A stretch of DNA of 64,000 bases from Acinetobacter pittii ATCC 19004 = CIP 70.29 (GCF_000369045.1 NZ_KB849797.1:452844-516843); one strand, 5' to 3'. Positions 38,208 through 47,254 are shown, counted from the stretch's first letter. Notes: generated by a model not told the origin, from the letters alone. Numbers and translations are program-made.

Positions 38208-38777
38208 ATGATTACCACCTCAGTTACCGAAGCAGCCGAATGTTTACAACAAGGTCAAGTTTTGGCATATCCAACTGAGGCAGTTTGGGGGCTAGGTTGC
38301 GACCCTTTTAATGAGCAAGCTTTTCAAAAGATTCTTGAACTAAAGCAAAGGCCTATTGAAAAGGGTGTAATTTTATTAGCAGGTCATATTAGCCAAGTCG
38401 AGCACCTACTAACTTCTCTACCTCAAACAACCCAACAAGAAATTATTGATTGTTGGACTAATCATCAACCTTCAGAAAGAGCAACAACTTGGCTATTACC
38501 TGCTGGCGAACATATTCCTTCATGGATTAAAGGTGAGCATTCTCTTGTCGCTGTTCGAGTCACTACACATCCTTTATGTGTGGCATTATGCAATGCTTTT
38601 CATGGCTTTATTGTCTCGACTAGTGCGAACCCAAGTGGACAAGAACCTGCACACTCATTACAGGATGCCTGCCAATACTTTGGTTCACAATTAAACTATC
38701 TGAATGGTGACTTAGGCCAGAGCCAACAACCAAGCCGAATCATTAACGCTCTTACCAGAGAGATTATTCGCGCCTAA
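38208..38777 (+). CDS. tsaC: Threonylcarbamoyl-AMP synthase TsaC (YrdC family)
   Basis: Makes threonylcarbamoyl-AMP for the t6A37 modification of ANN-decoding tRNAs. A 189-aa protein of the YrdC type without the Sua5 extension. Motifs are VLAYPTEAVWGLGCDP at residues 18-33, KQRP-x-KG (KQRPIEKG), VRVTTHPL and STSANPSGQEPA near the C-terminus. AAAGGAAGAG lies about nine bases upstream of the ATG. Probably co-transcribed with LysM-dprA and ended by the terminator at 38787. Confidence 0.94.
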   Translation: MITTSVTEAAECLQQGQVLAYPTEAVWGLGCDPFNEQAFQKILELKQRPIEKGVILLAGHISQVEHLLTSLPQTTQQEIIDCWTNHQPSERATTWLLPAGEHIPSWIKGEHSLVAVRVTTHPLCVALCNAFHGFIVSTSANPSGQEPAHSLQDACQYFGSQLNYLNGDLGQSQQPSRIINALTREIIRA

Positions 38778-38786
38778 TTTCAAACA

Positions 38787-38826
38787 AAAAAAAGCTCAGT
38801 TATATAGGGATAACTGAGCATAAAAA
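38787..38826 (+). terminator. Hairpin after tsaC, probable terminator
   Basis: GCTCAGTTAT (38794-38803) pairs with ATAACTGAGC (38810-38819), with A-rich flanks on both sides. On the plus strand no T-run follows; on the minus strand a T-run follows. It would therefore terminate minus-strand transcription better than tsaC itself. Confidence 0.5.
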
Positions 38827-39169
38827 AGGATGGGTATATACCACATCCAGAGGGTTTGGATATCTGTGGAACGAAAGGTAATTTACAAAGAAAAGAGCGC
38901 CTTTCGTAGTGGCCGCTATTATGTGGTAAGAGGTTCAATGAGAGAAATATATTATTTCTCTAAAAAAAGCATGAAAAGTGTAGGGAATTTACGGTTTTTT
39001 GCCTATAAATTAAAATTATATTAATATTTTTACTCGGCTTTTTTAATATTTATATTACAACCTATTTTTATAAACTATTTATAAATCATATAGAAAAACT
39101 TTAACTAAGAAAAAATTGGCATATTTTTATGAGTTTTTTTCAAAATATGCCATAGTTTTTTTACTGACT
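38820..39169. other. Structured intergenic region after tsaC
   Basis: About 350 bp without a convincing gene; the 64-codon frame at 38830 has no family, no ribosome site and poor composition. Three inverted repeats follow one another: GGATG-GGTATATACC-A-CATCC (38828-38848), ACGAAAGG/CCTTTCGT (38871-38878 and 38900-38907) and AGAGAAATA/TATTTCTCT (38941-38961). The rest, to 39169, is very AT-rich and lies downstream of the convergent DMT gene. A small RNA is possible. Confidence 0.4.
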
Positions 39170-40090
39170 TTAGTTTTGTTCTTGCATTAATTCGCTCTTT
39201 TTAGGACTCACCTTCTTCTGAGCCATAATGATACCAATTAAAATAACAATCCCACCTAACGTGTGATAAATGGTCCACTGCTCAGACAACCAGACACTTG
39301 CAATAACTGCTGTAAAGACAGGTACCAAGTTCATAAAAATACTGGTTCTATTAGGACCGAGTTGTTGAACAGCTAACATCCAAACTAACGGCGCAATGAG
39401 TGAAGCAAATACTCCTGCATAAATAGCACTTGGTGCATTTTCAACATTTAAAGCATCAAGTCCAAACCAGAGAATTAAAGGAATATGAAATATGACAGAA
39501 AACCCAATCTGAACATATAAGCTTGTCATAATTGGTAGAGGCAGCTGCCATTTTTTAAGGAATACTCCATAAAATGCATAGAAGAATACGGCAATAATCA
39601 TCAATGCATCACCAAGGTGTCCGCCACCACTTAAAAGCTTATTAATATTTCCTTGGGACATGACATATAACAAACCTGCAAAAGATAGAATACTGCCAAA
39701 AACTGCAAAGCGATTAGGCACATCTTTTAAAATGGCAAGCGAAACAAAGATCGTAAAGATGGGAATAAATGCATTCACAATCCCCATATTGGTTGCACTC
39801 GTATAATGGGCAGCCGTATAAGCTAAGCCTTGATAAAGTACCATCCCAAATGCACTTAACACAGCAAGCTTAGGTAAATATGGTATTACTAGTCGTCTTT
39901 GTCTCCACACAGACATAAACATAAATGGAGTCAAAATAATAAAAGCGATTAACCACCGATAAAAGCTAATGCTTACCGGAGAGATATAATCCGAGACATA
40001 GCGGGTGACTACAATATTTAAAGACCAAATCAATACTGCCAAAATGGGAAAAATAAACGCCCATTTGTGATATTTCATGACCTGACTCAT
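39170..40090 (-). CDS. EamA/DMT-family exporter
   Basis: A 306-aa inner-membrane protein with ten predicted helices in two EamA repeats. The first repeat starts AVLIWSLNIVVTRYV and ends FAGLLYVMS; the second ends GGIVILIGIIMAQKK. Drug/metabolite transporters of this group export amino acids, nucleosides or other small molecules; the substrate cannot be told from sequence. The short C-terminal tail is charged. About 100 bp separates it from the TetR gene on the same strand, so it may be transcribed with or after that regulator. Confidence 0.85.
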   Translation of the reverse strand: MSQVMKYHKWAFIFPILAVLIWSLNIVVTRYVSDYISPVSISFYRWLIAFIILTPFMFMSVWRQRRLVIPYLPKLAVLSAFGMVLYQGLAYTAAHYTSATNMGIVNAFIPIFTIFVSLAILKDVPNRFAVFGSILSFAGLLYVMSQGNINKLLSGGGHLGDALMIIAVFFYAFYGVFLKKWQLPLPIMTSLYVQIGFSVIFHIPLILWFGLDALNVENAPSAIYAGVFASLIAPLVWMLAVQQLGPNRTSIFMNLVPVFTAVIASVWLSEQWTIYHTLGGIVILIGIIMAQKKVSPKKSELMQEQN

Positions 40091-40193
40091 AGCAATACAC
40101 CATCTACAAAAGAGATTTTATTTTGAAGAATGTCTTAATAAATTGAAATATCGTATTTCCGACATTGATATCGAACTTAGGACATCATCTTTT

Positions 40194-40838
40194 TTAGAAT
40201 AATGTCCAAGCTTTCATGGCATGTTCTACAACTTTATGTAATTGATCAGTACTGGCACCGTCTCTTGCCTGAATGGTAAGGCCTTGAATGACAGTGGCAT
40301 AAAAGTCCGTCATTTCTTGTAGAGGAGCATTAGATGGCAAATCACCCTGCTCAACACCTTGTTTGAGACGCTCCAATAATTTTTCTTTGGTTTTTATGCG
40401 TTTGTCTAATAGGTTCTGCTGCACATCTTGAGTTGCATCAGAGCAGTTCATGGCAGCAACCACCAACATACAACCAGCTGGTTTATTGGGTTGAACCAGT
40501 CGTTTTACGTTGTCATAAAGATATAACTCAAACGCAATTTTTGCAGTTTTTGCTTCTGAAAAGATGGTCTCAATAGGACAGGCTTCATGAGCCAAATAGT
40601 AATCAATACTTTTATAAAACAGCCCTGCCTTATCACCAAAAGCACTATATAGGCTAGGTGCTGTAATTTCCAAAGCTTGTGTTAAATCACTAATAGACGT
40701 TGCTTCATAGCCATGCTCCCAAAAGAGCAACATTGCTTTTTGCAAAACCTCTTGTTCATCAAAGCATTTAGGACGTCCGCGCTTTTTTTTCAGCGTATCT
40801 TCTGTAACAGCTAAATTCGTTTCATGCCTATTTGTCAT
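40194..40838 (-). CDS. TetR-family transcriptional regulator
   Basis: A 214-aa protein from the ATG at 40838. The frame extends to 40901, but the added residues (Ile/Asn-rich) lie in the promoter region. A basic KKKRGRPKCFDEQEVL segment precedes the helix-turn-helix (AMLLFWEHGYEATSISDLTQALEITAPSLYSAFGDKAGLF), a layout shared with AcrR-like regulators that control efflux pumps. The C-terminal domain contains PAGCMLVVAAMN. It faces the MFS gene at 40983, with a long direct repeat in between. Confidence 0.87.
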   Translation of the reverse strand: MTNRHETNLAVTEDTLKKKRGRPKCFDEQEVLQKAMLLFWEHGYEATSISDLTQALEITAPSLYSAFGDKAGLFYKSIDYYLAHEACPIETIFSEAKTAKIAFELYLYDNVKRLVQPNKPAGCMLVVAAMNCSDATQDVQQNLLDKRIKTKEKLLERLKQGVEQGDLPSNAPLQEMTDFYATVIQGLTIQARDGASTDQLHKVVEHAMKAWTLF

Positions 40839-40863
40839 AAAGATCACATCTATTTTTATAACA

Positions 40864-40937
40864 ATCGTTATTAAATTAATTGACGTTCGATTTTTTATCA
40901 ACTATTTTATTTTCATAATGATCGTTAGTTAATTAAT
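40864..40937. promoter_or_regulatory. Direct repeats between TetR and MFS genes (candidate operators)
   Basis: ATCGTTATTAAATTAAT (40864-40880) and ATCGTTAGTTAATTAAT (40921-40937) agree at 15 of 17 bases and are 57 bp apart, one near each divergent start. This fits two operators for the adjacent TetR protein. Confidence 0.5.
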
Positions 40938-40982
40938 AAATTGCCTTTCTTTACTCCAAATTTAGCCAAGTAAGGATTTCCT

Positions 40983-42197
40983 ATGGACCAATCGTCTATC
41001 TCTAAAGCGCGACCCACGACCTCCACTCAAGGAAGCTGGTTTGCCATTTTGGCCGTTTCTATCGCAGCATTTGCCTTAGTTACAAGTGAATTTTTACCCG
41101 TTGGCGTTCTAAATAGTGTCGCAACAGATTTAAATATTTCAGTAGGTACAGCAGGCCTGATTATTACTGTACCCGGCATTATGGCAGCAATTGCAGCCCC
41201 TCTATTGCCTGTATCAGTGAAACAACTTGATCGGCGTTATGTGCTTATCTTGCTGACAGCTATTATGGTTATTGCCAATACCATTACCGCATTTGCTGAA
41301 AACTTCCATGTTCTATTGTTAAGCCGCTTAATTTTAGGTATTTCAATTGGTGGTTTCTGGGCGACCGCCATTGCTCTAAGTGGAAAATTAGCTCCCTCAC
41401 ACCTTCCTATTGCTAAAGCAACTGCGGTCGTGATGGCAGGTGTGACTTTTGCTACAGTTCTAGGTGTACCAATTGGAACTTGGTTAAGCGAGTTTTATGG
41501 CTGGCGTAGTGCTTTTGGAATTACTGCAGGCATTGGTTTAGTTGTTTTAATCTTACAATTAATCTTTTTACCTAAACTTGTACCAGATTCGGCAATTCAC
41601 ATGAAAGATTTGCCAGCACTATTACATACTCCTAAAGCACGTAGTGGCATGTTGATTGTTTTATTGATCGGACTCGCTCACTTTTGTGCCTATAGCTATT
41701 TAGCACCTTTCTTTAAAAATGTTGCTGGTTTTAATGGGACAACCATTAGTTCATTATTATTGCTCTATGGAATTGCTGGTATTTTCGGAAATGCTTTTGC
41801 CGGATATAGTGGCAATCTAAATGTCCGTTATACATTAGCTTTTGTGGGTACATGCTTTGCAATCGTATTCTTTGGATTTCCTCTTTTTGCCATTCATGAG
41901 TTTGGTGCTATTGTCTTAACCGCGTTATGGGGATTTGCATTTGGTGCCTTCCCTACCTCAGCGAATATTTGGATGTTTGTACATGCGCCAAATGCAGTTG
42001 AAAAAGGTATGCCGCTTTTTGTAGGTATGTTTCAGGTGATGATTGCGACAGGTTCATTATTAGGTGGATATGTAGTTGATCATTTCAATGAAAATACTTT
42101 AATTTATGGTGTATTAAGCTTCGTTGCCCTAGCATTACTGAGTACATTTACCTTAGCGAAAGGTCTTAATAACCCTAAAGCTACTTGTGAAAATTAA
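40983..42197 (+). CDS. MFS transporter of the DHA1 type (NepI-like)
   Basis: A 404-aa, 12-helix exporter. Helix 1 contains ALVTSEFLPVGVLNSVATDL and helix 4 LSRLILGISIGGFWATAIAL, both characteristic of the NepI/YdhP/AraJ branch of DHA1 exporters, which move nucleosides, sugars or drugs outward. The loop 2-3 signature is replaced by the KQLDRRYV form seen in this branch. Divergent from a TetR gene and followed after 21 bp by an AraC gene, so two regulators flank it. Substrate unknown. Confidence 0.86.
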   Translation: MDQSSISKARPTTSTQGSWFAILAVSIAAFALVTSEFLPVGVLNSVATDLNISVGTAGLIITVPGIMAAIAAPLLPVSVKQLDRRYVLILLTAIMVIANTITAFAENFHVLLLSRLILGISIGGFWATAIALSGKLAPSHLPIAKATAVVMAGVTFATVLGVPIGTWLSEFYGWRSAFGITAGIGLVVLILQLIFLPKLVPDSAIHMKDLPALLHTPKARSGMLIVLLIGLAHFCAYSYLAPFFKNVAGFNGTTISSLLLLYGIAGIFGNAFAGYSGNLNVRYTLAFVGTCFAIVFFGFPLFAIHEFGAIVLTALWGFAFGAFPTSANIWMFVHAPNAVEKGMPLFVGMFQVMIATGSLLGGYVVDHFNENTLIYGVLSFVALALLSTFTLAKGLNNPKATCEN

Positions 42198-42218
42198 AAT
42201 ATGAGTCAGAGCATATAG

Positions 42219-42983
42219 ATGAACAATGAGGACCAGCAATTTTCATTATTACACAGTATAGAAGTTCATGAATTTCTATACCAAAAAGAAGATATTGTTC
42301 GTCCTCATGCATCTCTTTGGGGAGATTTTAATTTCAGTTTAAATGGCATATTAGAAATGGAGATTGAAGAACAGCTATATCTTTCTCCACCTAGCTATGG
42401 TCTTTGGATTCCCCCTCAAACTGTTCATCAGTCCACCCATATCGACCATGAAATTCATTATATCTGTATTCGACTGCACCCTCGCCTATGCTCTATTTTA
42501 GGAAATAGCTGTCGATGCTTTAGTATTCAGCCTTTTTTTCGCACTTTAGTTCTACAAATTCTCGAACAGCAAAAACAAACTGGAAAACCTGAATATTTAG
42601 AACATCTTTTACAAGTTTTATTCGATCAACTTAAACAAGCCCCTGCATATTCACATTATTTACCGCAAACACGGCATCCTGTTTTAGTGCCTATTTTAGA
42701 AAAACTTTCAGATCCATTACTTTTTAATCACTCTTTACAGCAGTTGCTTCAGAACTTTTCGGTCAGTGATCGTCACTTATTACGTTTGAGTCAACAAGAG
42801 CTTCAACTTTCGTTGTCCGAATGGAGAAATCGGGCCAAAATTGTTTATGCCATTCATCAGATTCGTCAAGGGACGCCTATCAAGCGTTTAGCATATGATT
42901 TAGGTTATCAACATAGCTCAAGTTTTATTGAATTTTTTAAACGTTACACTGGGCAAACACCGATCCAAATCAGAAATAACTAG
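42219..42983 (+). CDS. AraC-family regulator with N-terminal cupin
   Basis: A 254-aa protein. The N-terminal half is an AraC-type cupin (RPHASLWGDFNFSLNGILEM, then SPPSYGLWIPPQTVHQSTH), resembling NimR-type regulators in which WIPP..VH is typical. The C-terminal helix-turn-helix pair covers residues 175-254, ending KRLAYDLGYQHSSSFIEFFKRYTGQTP. It starts 21 bp after the MFS gene and is probably co-transcribed, acting on that pump as NimR does on NimT. Effector unknown. Confidence 0.87.
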   Translation: MNNEDQQFSLLHSIEVHEFLYQKEDIVRPHASLWGDFNFSLNGILEMEIEEQLYLSPPSYGLWIPPQTVHQSTHIDHEIHYICIRLHPRLCSILGNSCRCFSIQPFFRTLVLQILEQQKQTGKPEYLEHLLQVLFDQLKQAPAYSHYLPQTRHPVLVPILEKLSDPLLFNHSLQQLLQNFSVSDRHLLRLSQQELQLSLSEWRNRAKIVYAIHQIRQGTPIKRLAYDLGYQHSSSFIEFFKRYTGQTPIQIRNN

Positions 42984-43103
42984 AATTCAGCTTATCTTTA
43001 AAAACTTTTTCTTTTTTGAACACGAATATTATTGCACTACCCCTCAATAGCAGTTAAAACAAATGCGTTACTTGATATCAATTACAATCTTTAGGAAAGA
43101 CTC

Positions 43104-43649
43104 ATGACACAATCTGTATATCACATTCCAGTAAAAGCAATTTCAGGCGAAACGGTTGATCTTGAACAATATAAAGGTAAAGTTCTACTTATCGTAAATA
43201 CTGCTTCTAAATGTGGTTTAACTCCACAATACGAAGGCTTAGAAAAACTTTACCAAGCAAAAAAAGACCAAGGTCTTGAAATTTTAGGTTTCCCAGCAAA
43301 CAACTTTAAAGAGCAAGAACCAGGTTCTGATGAAGAAATTCAACAGTTCTGTTCATTAAATTATGATGTTCATTTCCCTTTATTTTCTAAGGTTTCTGTA
43401 GTCGGCGAAGATAAGCATCCACTTTACCAAGCTTTGACAGCAGCTCAGCCGGAACGCACTGGTGAAGGTCCTTTCCGTGAGCGTTTAGAAGGCTTAGGTA
43501 TTGCAACCAATCCTGCTCCAGAAGTTTTATGGAACTTCGAAAAGTTTTTAATTAATAAAAATGGTGAAGTCGTGGCTCGCTTTGCTCCGAACCTAACAGC
43601 AGACGATGAACAAATCGTTAAAGCAGTTGAAGCAGAGTTAGCAAAATAA
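43104..43649 (+). CDS. Glutathione-peroxidase-family protein (BtuE-like) with altered motif
   Basis: A 181-aa thioredoxin-fold peroxidase. Peroxidatic Cys37 is in NTASKCGLTPQYEGL, and WNFEKFLI supplies the Trp/Asn pair. The second motif, FPCNQF in E. coli BtuE, reads FPANNF (residues 63-68) here, so the resolving-type Cys and the tetrad Gln are replaced by Ala and Asn. The remainder (KEQEPGSDEEI) is standard. Such proteins usually reduce peroxides with thioredoxin; the altered residues may change the reductant or rate. Monocistronic, with AGGAAAG nine bases before the ATG. Confidence 0.9.
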   Translation: MTQSVYHIPVKAISGETVDLEQYKGKVLLIVNTASKCGLTPQYEGLEKLYQAKKDQGLEILGFPANNFKEQEPGSDEEIQQFCSLNYDVHFPLFSKVSVVGEDKHPLYQALTAAQPERTGEGPFRERLEGLGIATNPAPEVLWNFEKFLINKNGEVVARFAPNLTADDEQIVKAVEAELAK

Positions 43650-43661
43650 TATTTTAAAATG

Positions 43662-43691
43662 TGAGAAAGGGCGTTTTATACGCTCTTTTTT
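43662..43691 (+). terminator. Intrinsic terminator after the peroxidase gene
   Basis: AAAGGGCGT and ACGCTCTTT pair with one G-T mismatch and are followed by T residues, about 15 bases after the stop codon. Confidence 0.82.
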
Positions 43692-43790
43692 ATGTTCGCC
43701 TCAAAGTGTTGTTCGTTTGCAAAAATACAATCTTTCTTCATATTTTATGCCTATAGTATCTATTTGCTTTATTTGATGTTGTTTGTAGTT

Positions 43791-44387
43791 ATGAAAAAAG
43801 TTTTACAGGGCGCATTTCTTCCTTTTGTAATTTTTGCCTCAGGCATGCTTTTACTTGGGTGCGATCAGGCACAAGACCATGCTACCGAACAAGAAAAGAC
43901 TGAAATAACTGAACAGGCAACAGACCAAAACATTGAACAACAAGCGGCAGAAATTGCACCCAACAAAGCCGAACTTAAAAGCGGCAATATTTTTTATATG
44001 GTCCGCGACGCTGCTAATTTACAGCTTAAAGCTGGTGACTATGTTGAACAGCTTAAAGATACCCAGCTTGATGTTGAACAAGCCATCCAAGATAAGAATC
44101 AGAATGAACTAAAAACTACTGTCACTACGTTAAAACAGCAACTAGAAGGTTTAAATCAAGCACTTTTGACTTTAGATATCAAAAGTCAGGAAATTGAGAA
44201 TATTCGCCAAAGTTTATTACATGCCAACCAACAAGCTCTTAGCATGCCATTACTCAATGGGAAATTAGATCAAATCAATTTTGACCAAATTGAAAAACAG
44301 CTTAATACCATTCAAATGGATATGGTGAAGCTTGCTGCCATGATTATGGCAGGAGATGAAAAGTCAGATTCAAAAACTGAATCTTAA
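43791..44387 (+). CDS. Putative lipoprotein of unknown function
   Basis: About 198 aa from the ATG at 43791. The frame is open from 43692, but those residues overlap the previous terminator and do not look like protein. The start gives a proper lipoprotein signal (MKKVLQGAFLPFVIFASGMLLLGC). A Glu/Gln/Thr-rich low-complexity stretch follows (residues 25-60), and then a mostly helical, Gln/Leu-rich domain with heptad character (about 80-180). No family recognised; probably periplasmic. It ends at a strong terminator shared with the convergent atp operon. Confidence 0.72.
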   Translation: MKKVLQGAFLPFVIFASGMLLLGCDQAQDHATEQEKTEITEQATDQNIEQQAAEIAPNKAELKSGNIFYMVRDAANLQLKAGDYVEQLKDTQLDVEQAIQDKNQNELKTTVTTLKQQLEGLNQALLTLDIKSQEIENIRQSLLHANQQALSMPLLNGKLDQINFDQIEKQLNTIQMDMVKLAAMIMAGDEKSDSKTES

Positions 44388-44402
44388 AAAAACAACTTAT
44401 AA

Positions 44403-44428
44403 AAAAAGCCACCTTACGGTGGCTTTTT
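44403..44428. terminator. Bidirectional terminator of the lipoprotein gene and the atp operon
   Basis: AAAAAGCCACC, TTAC loop, GGTGGCTTTTT. An 11-bp perfect stem with A-run and T-run flanks, between convergent genes. Confidence 0.93.
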
Positions 44429-44445
44429 CAATCTTAAACCGGCAA

Positions 44446-44865
44446 TTATAGTGCGCGGTTTTTGATTTTACGGATAGTTTCAAGCTGTGCAGCTGTTTCT
44501 GCCAAAGCAGCCAACGCAGCAGCTGAGTCCAAATCACTCTTTTGGTTTGCAAGCAATTGTTCAGCATTTTTACGTGCTTCTAAAATTGCCGCTTCATCCA
44601 AGTTGTCAGCACGGATTGCAGTATCTGCAAGAACCGTTACAACATGAGGTTGAACTTCTAAAACACCGCCAGATACATAGACGATTTCTTCTGTACCATT
44701 TTCCAACTGAACACGAATCGGGCCCGGTTGAAGCAAGGTTACAAGTGGAGCATGTCCTGGCAAAATACCAAGCTCACCACCAGCACCTTTCGCGATTAAC
44801 ATCGTTACTGCGCCAGAGTAAATAGACTCTTTAACACTTACGACATCACATTGCATAGTCGCCAT
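44446..44865 (-). CDS. atpC: ATP synthase F1 epsilon subunit
   Basis: A 139-aa central-stalk subunit that couples rotation and can inhibit ATP hydrolysis. N-terminal beta-sandwich (MQCDVVSVKESIYSGAVTML, GELGILPGHAPLVTLLQPG), then a C-terminal helical hairpin (EAAILEARKNAEQLLANQK). Last gene of the operon, 17 bp after atpD, with GGAGAT before its start. Confidence 0.95.
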   Translation of the reverse strand: MATMQCDVVSVKESIYSGAVTMLIAKGAGGELGILPGHAPLVTLLQPGPIRVQLENGTEEIVYVSGGVLEVQPHVVTVLADTAIRADNLDEAAILEARKNAEQLLANQKSDLDSAAALAALAETAAQLETIRKIKNRAL

Positions 44866-44882
44866 GAGATGATCTCCTTAAA

Positions 44883-46277
44883 TTAGAGTTTCTCAGCTTT
44901 AGCAATCACTTCGTCAATACCACCAACCATATAGAACGCTTGTTCTGGGATGTGATCGTATTCACCAGCTAATAGACCTTTAAAGCCACGAATCGTTTCT
45001 TTAAGCGGTACTAATTTACCAGGAGCACCAGTAAACACTTCAGCTACGTGGAATGGTTGAGAGAAGAAACGTTGGATTTTACGCGCACGGTAAACAACCA
45101 ATTTATCTTCTTCTGCTAATTCATCCATACCCAAGATTGCGATGATGTCTTTAAGCTCTTTATAACGTTGCAATACGTTTTGTACTGCACGCGCAATTTC
45201 ATAGTGCTCTTGACCAACAACTAATGGGTCTAACTGACGTGAAGTTGAGTCAAGTGGATCGATCGCTGGATAGATACCAGAAGATGCGATGTCACGGCTC
45301 AATACTACTGTTGCATCTAAGTGAGCAAATGTAGTTGCAGGAGATGGATCTGTTAAGTCATCGGCAGGTACATATACCGCTTGGATCGATGTGATCGAAC
45401 CAGATTTAGTAGATGTAATACGCTCTTGAAGAACACCCATTTCTTCTGCAAGTGTAGGTTGGTAACCTACCGCAGATGGCATACGACCTAACAATGCTGA
45501 TACTTCAGTACCCGCAAGTGTATAACGGTAGATGTTGTCGACGAATAATAATACGTCACGACCTTTACCATTTTCGTCTTTTTGATCACGGAAGTATTCA
45601 GCCATAGTCAAACCAGTTAACGCTACGCGTAAACGGTTACCTGGTGGCTCGTTCATCTGACCGTAGACCATTGCTACTTTGTCAAGAACGTTAGAATCTT
45701 TCATTTCGTGATAGAAGTCGTTACCTTCACGAGTACGCTCACCAACACCAGCAAACACAGATAAACCTGAGTGAGCTTTCGCGATGTTGTTGATCAACTC
45801 CATCATGTTAACGGTTTTACCAACACCAGCACCACCGAATAGACCAACTTTACCACCTTTTGCGAACGGGCAAAGTAAGTCAATTACTTTAATACCAGTT
45901 TCTAAAAGATCAGTAGAAGCTGCTTGTTCAGCATAAGAAGGGGCTTGACGGTGAATCGGCAAACGCTCTTCAGTCGCTACAGGACCTGCTTCATCAATTG
46001 GGCGGCCCAAAACGTCCATGATACGACCAAGCGTAGCTGGACCTACTGGAACAGAAATCGGTGCATTTGTGCTAGTTACATTAAGGCCACGTTTAAGACC
46101 TTCTGTAGAACCCATTGCGATGGTACGAACAACACCATCGCCAAGCTGTTGCTGAACTTCTAATGTAGTTTCAGTACCGTCAACTTGGAGAGCGTCATAG
46201 ATCTTAGGAACGCTATTGCGCTCAAACTCGACGTCGATAACCGCGCCGATGATCTGAATGATACGACCGCTACTCAT
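44883..46277 (-). CDS. atpD: ATP synthase F1 beta subunit
   Basis: The catalytic subunit, 464 aa. Walker A GGAGVGKT is at residues 148-155, the catalytic Glu in GVGERTREGNDFY, Walker B in DVLLFVDNIYRYT, and the signature PSAVGYQPTLAEEMG. The Walker B helix reads FVDNIYRYT where E. coli has FVDNIYRYT/FVDNIFRFT, so it is ordinary. 30 bp after atpG. Start supported by GAGGAGACAGCA upstream. Confidence 0.97.
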   Translation of the reverse strand: MSSGRIIQIIGAVIDVEFERNSVPKIYDALQVDGTETTLEVQQQLGDGVVRTIAMGSTEGLKRGLNVTSTNAPISVPVGPATLGRIMDVLGRPIDEAGPVATEERLPIHRQAPSYAEQAASTDLLETGIKVIDLLCPFAKGGKVGLFGGAGVGKTVNMMELINNIAKAHSGLSVFAGVGERTREGNDFYHEMKDSNVLDKVAMVYGQMNEPPGNRLRVALTGLTMAEYFRDQKDENGKGRDVLLFVDNIYRYTLAGTEVSALLGRMPSAVGYQPTLAEEMGVLQERITSTKSGSITSIQAVYVPADDLTDPSPATTFAHLDATVVLSRDIASSGIYPAIDPLDSTSRQLDPLVVGQEHYEIARAVQNVLQRYKELKDIIAILGMDELAEEDKLVVYRARKIQRFFSQPFHVAEVFTGAPGKLVPLKETIRGFKGLLAGEYDHIPEQAFYMVGGIDEVIAKAEKL

Positions 46278-46307
46278 TGCTGTCTCCTCAATTCAAACTT
46301 AATAATG

Positions 46308-47177
46308 TTAAACGGCAGCGGCACCGCCAACGATCTCGGAAATTTCCTGAGTAATCGCGGCTTGACGCAGCTTGTTGTAAATGAGTTGTAGGTCTTTAAT
46401 CAATTGTCCTGCGTTGTCTGTCGCTGCTTTCATCGCGACCATACGAGCTGACTGCTCACATGCAACGTTTTCAATCACACCTTGATAAACCATAGACTCG
46501 ATATAGCGAACCAACAAACCATTTAACAATTCTTCTGCTTCTGGTTCGTAGATATAGTCCCAACCATAAGTACGGTTGAGATCATCGCCTTCTTCTGCTG
46601 GTGCTAAAGGAACAAGTTGTTCTACTTTAGGCTGCTGAGTCATTGCATTAACGAAGCCATTTGATACGAGATAGATACGATCTAATTCGCCTTTATCAAA
46701 TGCATCAAGCATAACTTGGACTGAGCCAGTTAACTGTTCCAAACTCGGCGCATCGCCAAGTTGGGTAGTTGCACCGAGCACTTTACCGCCGTAATTCTTA
46801 AAAAACGAAACCGCTTTTTGACCAATTAAAGCAAATTCAACTTCAATTGACTGCTGTTGTTGTGCTTTGACATGCTGCACAACTTTCTTGAACAAGTTAA
46901 TGTTCAAGCCACCTGCCAAACCACGATCTGAAGACACTACGATATAGCCAACACGCTTAACTGGGCGGTCAACCATATAACGGTGTTTGTATTCAGGGTT
47001 TGCTTGTACCAAGTGAGCAATTACACGGCGCATATTATCGGCATACGGACGGCCCTGAGCCATGCGCTCTTGCGCACGACGCATTTTAGAAGCAGCTACC
47101 ATTTGCATCGCGCGAGTAATCTTTTGCGTGCTCTTGATACTAGCTACTTTGGCGCGAATTTCTTTTAAATTTGCCAT
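46308..47177 (-). CDS. atpG: ATP synthase F1 gamma subunit
   Basis: The rotor shaft of F1, 289 aa as in most proteobacteria. The N-terminal coiled-coil helix begins MANLKEIRAKVASIKSTQKITRAMQMV and the C-terminal helix contains SARMVAMKAATDNAGQLI, both classic. Conserved SSDRGLAGGLN follows in the Rossmann part. About 77 bp after atpA, a slightly longer gap than elsewhere in the operon. Confidence 0.97.
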   Translation of the reverse strand: MANLKEIRAKVASIKSTQKITRAMQMVAASKMRRAQERMAQGRPYADNMRRVIAHLVQANPEYKHRYMVDRPVKRVGYIVVSSDRGLAGGLNINLFKKVVQHVKAQQQQSIEVEFALIGQKAVSFFKNYGGKVLGATTQLGDAPSLEQLTGSVQVMLDAFDKGELDRIYLVSNGFVNAMTQQPKVEQLVPLAPAEEGDDLNRTYGWDYIYEPEAEELLNGLLVRYIESMVYQGVIENVACEQSARMVAMKAATDNAGQLIKDLQLIYNKLRQAAITQEISEIVGGAAAV

Positions 47178-47254
47178 ACGCTTAACCTAGTATTCGAAAG
47201 CTCTTTCGAGCTTCCGAAGGTTGATCCGTGAACCAAACTTAACTAAAACTAAAC

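Noticed and set aside
38830..39024. 64-codon plus-strand frame after tsaC
   Set aside because: No ribosome site, no recognised family, and it runs through three inverted repeats in an AT-rich gap; RNA structure explains the region better.
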